A stretch of DNA of 64,000 bases, from positions 1 to 64,000 of the forward strand of contig WHSZ01000022.1 of the NCBI GenBank assembly GCA_009379845.1, in the 5' to 3' direction. Below the pieces are notes generated by a model. That model did no database searches. It had not been told where the DNA came from and was given only the letters and a program-made list of their open reading frames with translations. This DNA comes from Pseudonocardiaceae bacterium (GTDB lineage: Bacteria; Actinomycetota; Actinomycetes; Mycobacteriales; Pseudonocardiaceae). A program made the position numbers and the translations under genes. Below are positions 61,405 to 64,000 of the stretch, piece by piece. Each line of letters starts with the position of its first letter. Positions within the stretch are counted from its first letter, which is position 1.

Positions 61405-64000
61405 TCACGCGTCCAGGGTGACATCGGAGACCGGGACCGCTTGGCAGGTAAGGCATTGCTCCTCGGTCAGCTCATCGGGAAGCTCGACGAGATGGGCGAT
61501 GCGCCCGCGCAGCACCCCGACCGCGCAGCTCTCACACTGACCGAGCCGGCACCCGCTGGGTAGCCGTATCCCCGCATCCCTGGCCATCTCGAGCAATGTC
61601 CCGTCCCGCTCCCGCCAGCGCAGCTCCCGGCCGGTTCGGGCGAAACGGACGGTGTGCTCGGCACCCGGTTGGGCACGCACGTTCGCGCGGGCCGGGGTGA
61701 ATCTCTCGGTGAAGATCTCGAACCGGGGTACGCCGAGCGACACCAGGCCGTCGATCAGCTCCCGCTGCATCGCGTCCGGGCCACACAGGTAGAACCGCGC
61801 GCGACGGCGAATCAGCTCCGGGTCGATGTGCCGCACGCTGAGCCGGCCGGTGAACTGGTGGCCACGATCCGCCTGCCGAGGGCGACTGTAGTGGTTGACC
61901 ACGCGGAGCTGGGGCAACCGGTCGGCAAGCTCCGCGATCCGGCCGGCGAACACGTGCGCCTCGGCGTCCCGGCTGACGTGATGCAGCACGATCTCCGGAG
62001 GCTCCGGAGCCGTCCCCTGCGCCATGGTCTCCAGGTAACCGAGAAACGGCGTGATACCGATCCCACCGGCAAGCAACACCACGGGGAACTCGAGCTCGGC
62101 CGGCAGCAGGAACACGCCACTCGGACCCTCGGCGAGCAGCGTGTCGCCGACGCGCAACCCCTCGTGCAGCCGCCCGGAAAGCTGCCCGCCCTCGATCCTG
62201 CGCACCGCGACCCGGTAGTGCCGCCGGTCCTGCGACCCGATCAGCGAGTACGACCTGCTCACCTCGTCCCCGGCAAGCCGCAGCGCGATGTGTTGCCCTG
62301 GGCGGTAGTCCGGCAGTGGCGCGGGATCCGTTGGAGCGAGGGCGATGGAACTCACCTCCGGCGTTCGCCGCTCCAGCTCGACCACCCGGAACTCCCGTTC
62401 TTCCGGTGCCGCCGTGTCCACCGGCTGGACATCGCAGGCGAGCGAACGCATCGGAACCGAACCGCTCACCGGATCGGTGTGCTCGTCGTCGACGAGCAGG
62501 TTGTAGTTGCTGCCGCGCTCGTCAAGCGGGTCGTAGCCGGGCAGGCCGATGTCCGGTGCCGGTTGCCACCAGCCGTGCTCGGCCACCGCGATCCTTGCGT
62601 GCAGGGATTCCTCCAGCCGCGCCCGCATCCGCACGGCGCCGGCCCTTGTGGACAGCCGCACCCAACCGCCGTCGGCGATACCGCGTTCGGCGGCCAGCTC
62701 GGGGCTCAGCCGCACGGTGGGCTCCGGGGAGCGTTTGCGTAGCGAGCTGATGCCCCGGTGCTGGCTGTGGCAGAAATGCCCGTTCTTGGCGCAGGTGAGC
62801 ACCACGGGGAAGTCCTCGCTCGGCGTCGCGGCCGGTTCGTGGTGGGTGGGCAGCGGGTCGTAGCCGTGCTCGGCGAGTTGCTCGGAATAGAGCTCGACGC
62901 GGCGGGTCGGGGTGCCGAACCCGGTGACCTGGCCGTCCGACGTCGACTCCGCGTACTTTCTGTACCGTGTGGACAGTTCTATTCGGACACCCTCGGGCTT
63001 GGCGCGCAACTGGTCCGTGCTGACACCGAGCGGGCGCAGTTGATGATTCCAGCCCGCTTCGATGTCTCCGTGGAAGAACTCGGCATCCATCCCGAGCCGG
63101 GTGGCGAGGTCGAACACGATCTCGGTGTCCGATCGGGATTCGCCGACCGGCTCGATCATCCGCTGCCGCAGCTGCACGTGCTCGCAACCGCGCTGGTCGC
63201 TCCCGAACCCGATCCGGATCGCCTCGCGCTCCCAGGCGCTGTTCACCGGGAGCACGATGTCCGCGAACTCCGTCGTGGGTGTCGCGAAAAGGTCAGCTTG
63301 GACGTGGAAGTCCAACTGCCGCAAAGCATCCCGGGTTCTCCTCGGGTCCGGCTGGGACACCACGAGGTTGCTGCCGAACCCCACAAGGGCGCGCACCGGG
63401 TACGGCTCACCGGTCAGCACCGCGGTGCACAGATCCCGCGCGGTGACCCAGCCCTGCTTCGGGGGCCCGAGCGGGCGGCGCGCCAGGCCAAGCGCTTTGC
63501 GGCGCTGCTCGGGCGCCAGCTGGTCCTGGCCGGTCACCGGTGCGGCCGGCAGCGCCGAGAGCGCTACGTTACCGCCCGGTGCGTCCACGCACCCGGTGAG
63601 CGCGTACAACGTGGCGATGGCTCGGTCGATCTGCGTGGCGTTGCCGTGCTGGCCTACGCCGGACCACGCGTAGTACGCCACGGAGTTCGCCTGCCCCAAG
63701 GCATCCGCGAGTGCCCGGATGTCCCGCTCCGGAACCCAGGTCACCTCGCTGGTGCGCGCCGGATCCCAGCGCCCGCACGCCTCGGCGAACAGCTGACGCA
63801 CCGGCACGCAGTCCACCGCACCGCGCCGGGTGCGCACCCGCCGGCGGCCGTGCAGCGCGAACCGATCCGGATGCTCGGCCGGCCGGCGGGTGTCGTACCG
63901 CGCGGGCCCGTTGCCCTGCTCGTCCCAGACCACGAACCCATCAAGGCCGGCCTCCAGCTCGTCGGCGCGCAGGAACCGGCCGTCCGCCACCCGCACCAGC
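61405..64000 (-). CDS. Molybdopterin oxidoreductase fused to ferredoxin-NAD(P) reductase module (partial)
   Basis: Only the C-terminal 860 or so residues lie in the window; the N-terminus runs past the right edge. Visible order: molybdopterin domain of the DMSO-reductase superfamily (GVGQHGNATQIDRAIATLYAL, LVGFGSNLVVSQPDP, FADIVLPVNSAWERE) with a dinucleotide-binding domain (about VVLTCAKNGHFCHSQHRG), a ferredoxin-reductase FAD region (RSYSLIGSQ) and NAD region (LLAGGIGITPFLGY), then a plant-type [2Fe-2S] (CRLGQCESCAVG and CLTC). A single chain can take electrons from NAD(P)H to a Mo centre. Nitrate or a similar oxyanion/oxide is a possible substrate. Confidence 0.88.
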   Translation of the reverse strand, partial: LVRVADGRFLRADELEAGLDGFVVWDEQGNGPARYDTRRPAEHPDRFALHGRRRVRTRRGAVDCVPVRQLFAEACGRWDPARTSEVTWVPERDIRALADALGQANSVAYYAWSGVGQHGNATQIDRAIATLYALTGCVDAPGGNVALSALPAAPVTGQDQLAPEQRRKALGLARRPLGPPKQGWVTARDLCTAVLTGEPYPVRALVGFGSNLVVSQPDPRRTRDALRQLDFHVQADLFATPTTEFADIVLPVNSAWEREAIRIGFGSDQRGCEHVQLRQRMIEPVGESRSDTEIVFDLATRLGMDAEFFHGDIEAGWNHQLRPLGVSTDQLRAKPEGVRIELSTRYRKYAESTSDGQVTGFGTPTRRVELYSEQLAEHGYDPLPTHHEPAATPSEDFPVVLTCAKNGHFCHSQHRGISSLRKRSPEPTVRLSPELAAERGIADGGWVRLSTRAGAVRMRARLEESLHARIAVAEHGWWQPAPDIGLPGYDPLDERGSNYNLLVDDEHTDPVSGSVPMRSLACDVQPVDTAAPEEREFRVVELERRTPEVSSIALAPTDPAPLPDYRPGQHIALRLAGDEVSRSYSLIGSQDRRHYRVAVRRIEGGQLSGRLHEGLRVGDTLLAEGPSGVFLLPAELEFPVVLLAGGIGITPFLGYLETMAQGTAPEPPEIVLHHVSRDAEAHVFAGRIAELADRLPQLRVVNHYSRPRQADRGHQFTGRLSVRHIDPELIRRRARFYLCGPDAMQRELIDGLVSLGVPRFEIFTERFTPARANVRAQPGAEHTVRFARTGRELRWRERDGTLLEMARDAGIRLPSGCRLGQCESCAVGVLRGRIAHLVELPDELTEEQCLTCQAVPVSDVTLDA

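Noticed and set aside
1-64000. tRNA, rRNA, CRISPR array, prophage or transposase genes
   Set aside because: No cloverleaf-like tRNA, rRNA signature, regular spacer array, integrase or transposase was recognised on either strand. The intein is the only mobile element seen.

Overview
The window is high-GC DNA with actinobacterial habits: GTG and TTG starts, many 1-4 nt gene overlaps, purine-rich ribosome sites and several starts with a -10-like hexamer 6-7 nt upstream. Gene order and family content (nrdJ-nrdR-LysM/lexA, hflX-dapF-miaA-miaB, recX-recA-DUF3046, a mycothiol-dependent enzyme family, a SARP regulator, a GluABCD importer) suggest the Actinobacteria, most likely a member of the Pseudonocardiales (Amycolatopsis-like). 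The genus is an inference; no rRNA or tRNA was seen.

Layout. 0-16 kb: a chromosomal core colinear with the mycobacterial recA-lexA neighbourhood, with dNTP synthesis (nrdJ, nrdR with tandem NrdR boxes), the SOS regulator lexA divergent from a LysM cell-wall protein with LexA boxes between them, then hflX, dapF, miaA, a DUF349 protein and miaB. A decayed MFS/regulator pair lies beside an intact MFS paralogue. 16-30 kb: a metabolic block between miaB and recX, holding a glutamate-type ABC importer (gluABCD), a secreted GH20 hexosaminidase with a DasR-like site, a second YidC, an Sdh1-type succinate dehydrogenase (sdhCAB), and Entner-Doudoroff genes edd-eda. 30-33 kb: recX and recA, the latter interrupted by a 364-residue intein with an intact-looking LAGLIDADG endonuclease.

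33-39 kb: a SARP/AfsR-type regulator followed by a secreted GH64 beta-1,3-glucanase and a secreted GH18 chitinase, a combination that would attack fungal walls. 39-46 kb: a likely seven-gene operon (asparaginase, polysaccharide-deacetylase/cyclic-imidase-like hydrolase, MFS carrier, two SDR dehydrogenases, an unknown protein, an O-methyltransferase) divergent from a LacI regulator, with two abutting operator palindromes between them. This is the best candidate for an undescribed catabolic system. 46-64 kb: a membrane-anchored Hsp70-like protein, the large helicase lhr, peptide deformylase, an ACT-GNAT acetyltransferase, a VOC protein, a mycothiol-dependent-enzyme-family protein with a HEPN protein, YbaK, a GNAT, a cytochrome P450, a DUF885 protein and, running off the right edge, a molybdopterin oxidoreductase fused to its own flavin/NAD and [2Fe-2S] reductase module.

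How they connect: LexA boxes link lexA, the LysM division-inhibitor-like gene and recA; NrdR boxes precede nrdRJ; a CRP/GlxR-type palindrome sits between the sdh operon and edd-eda, so central carbon flux may share one regulator. All statements rest on reading the sequence; no database search or computation was run.
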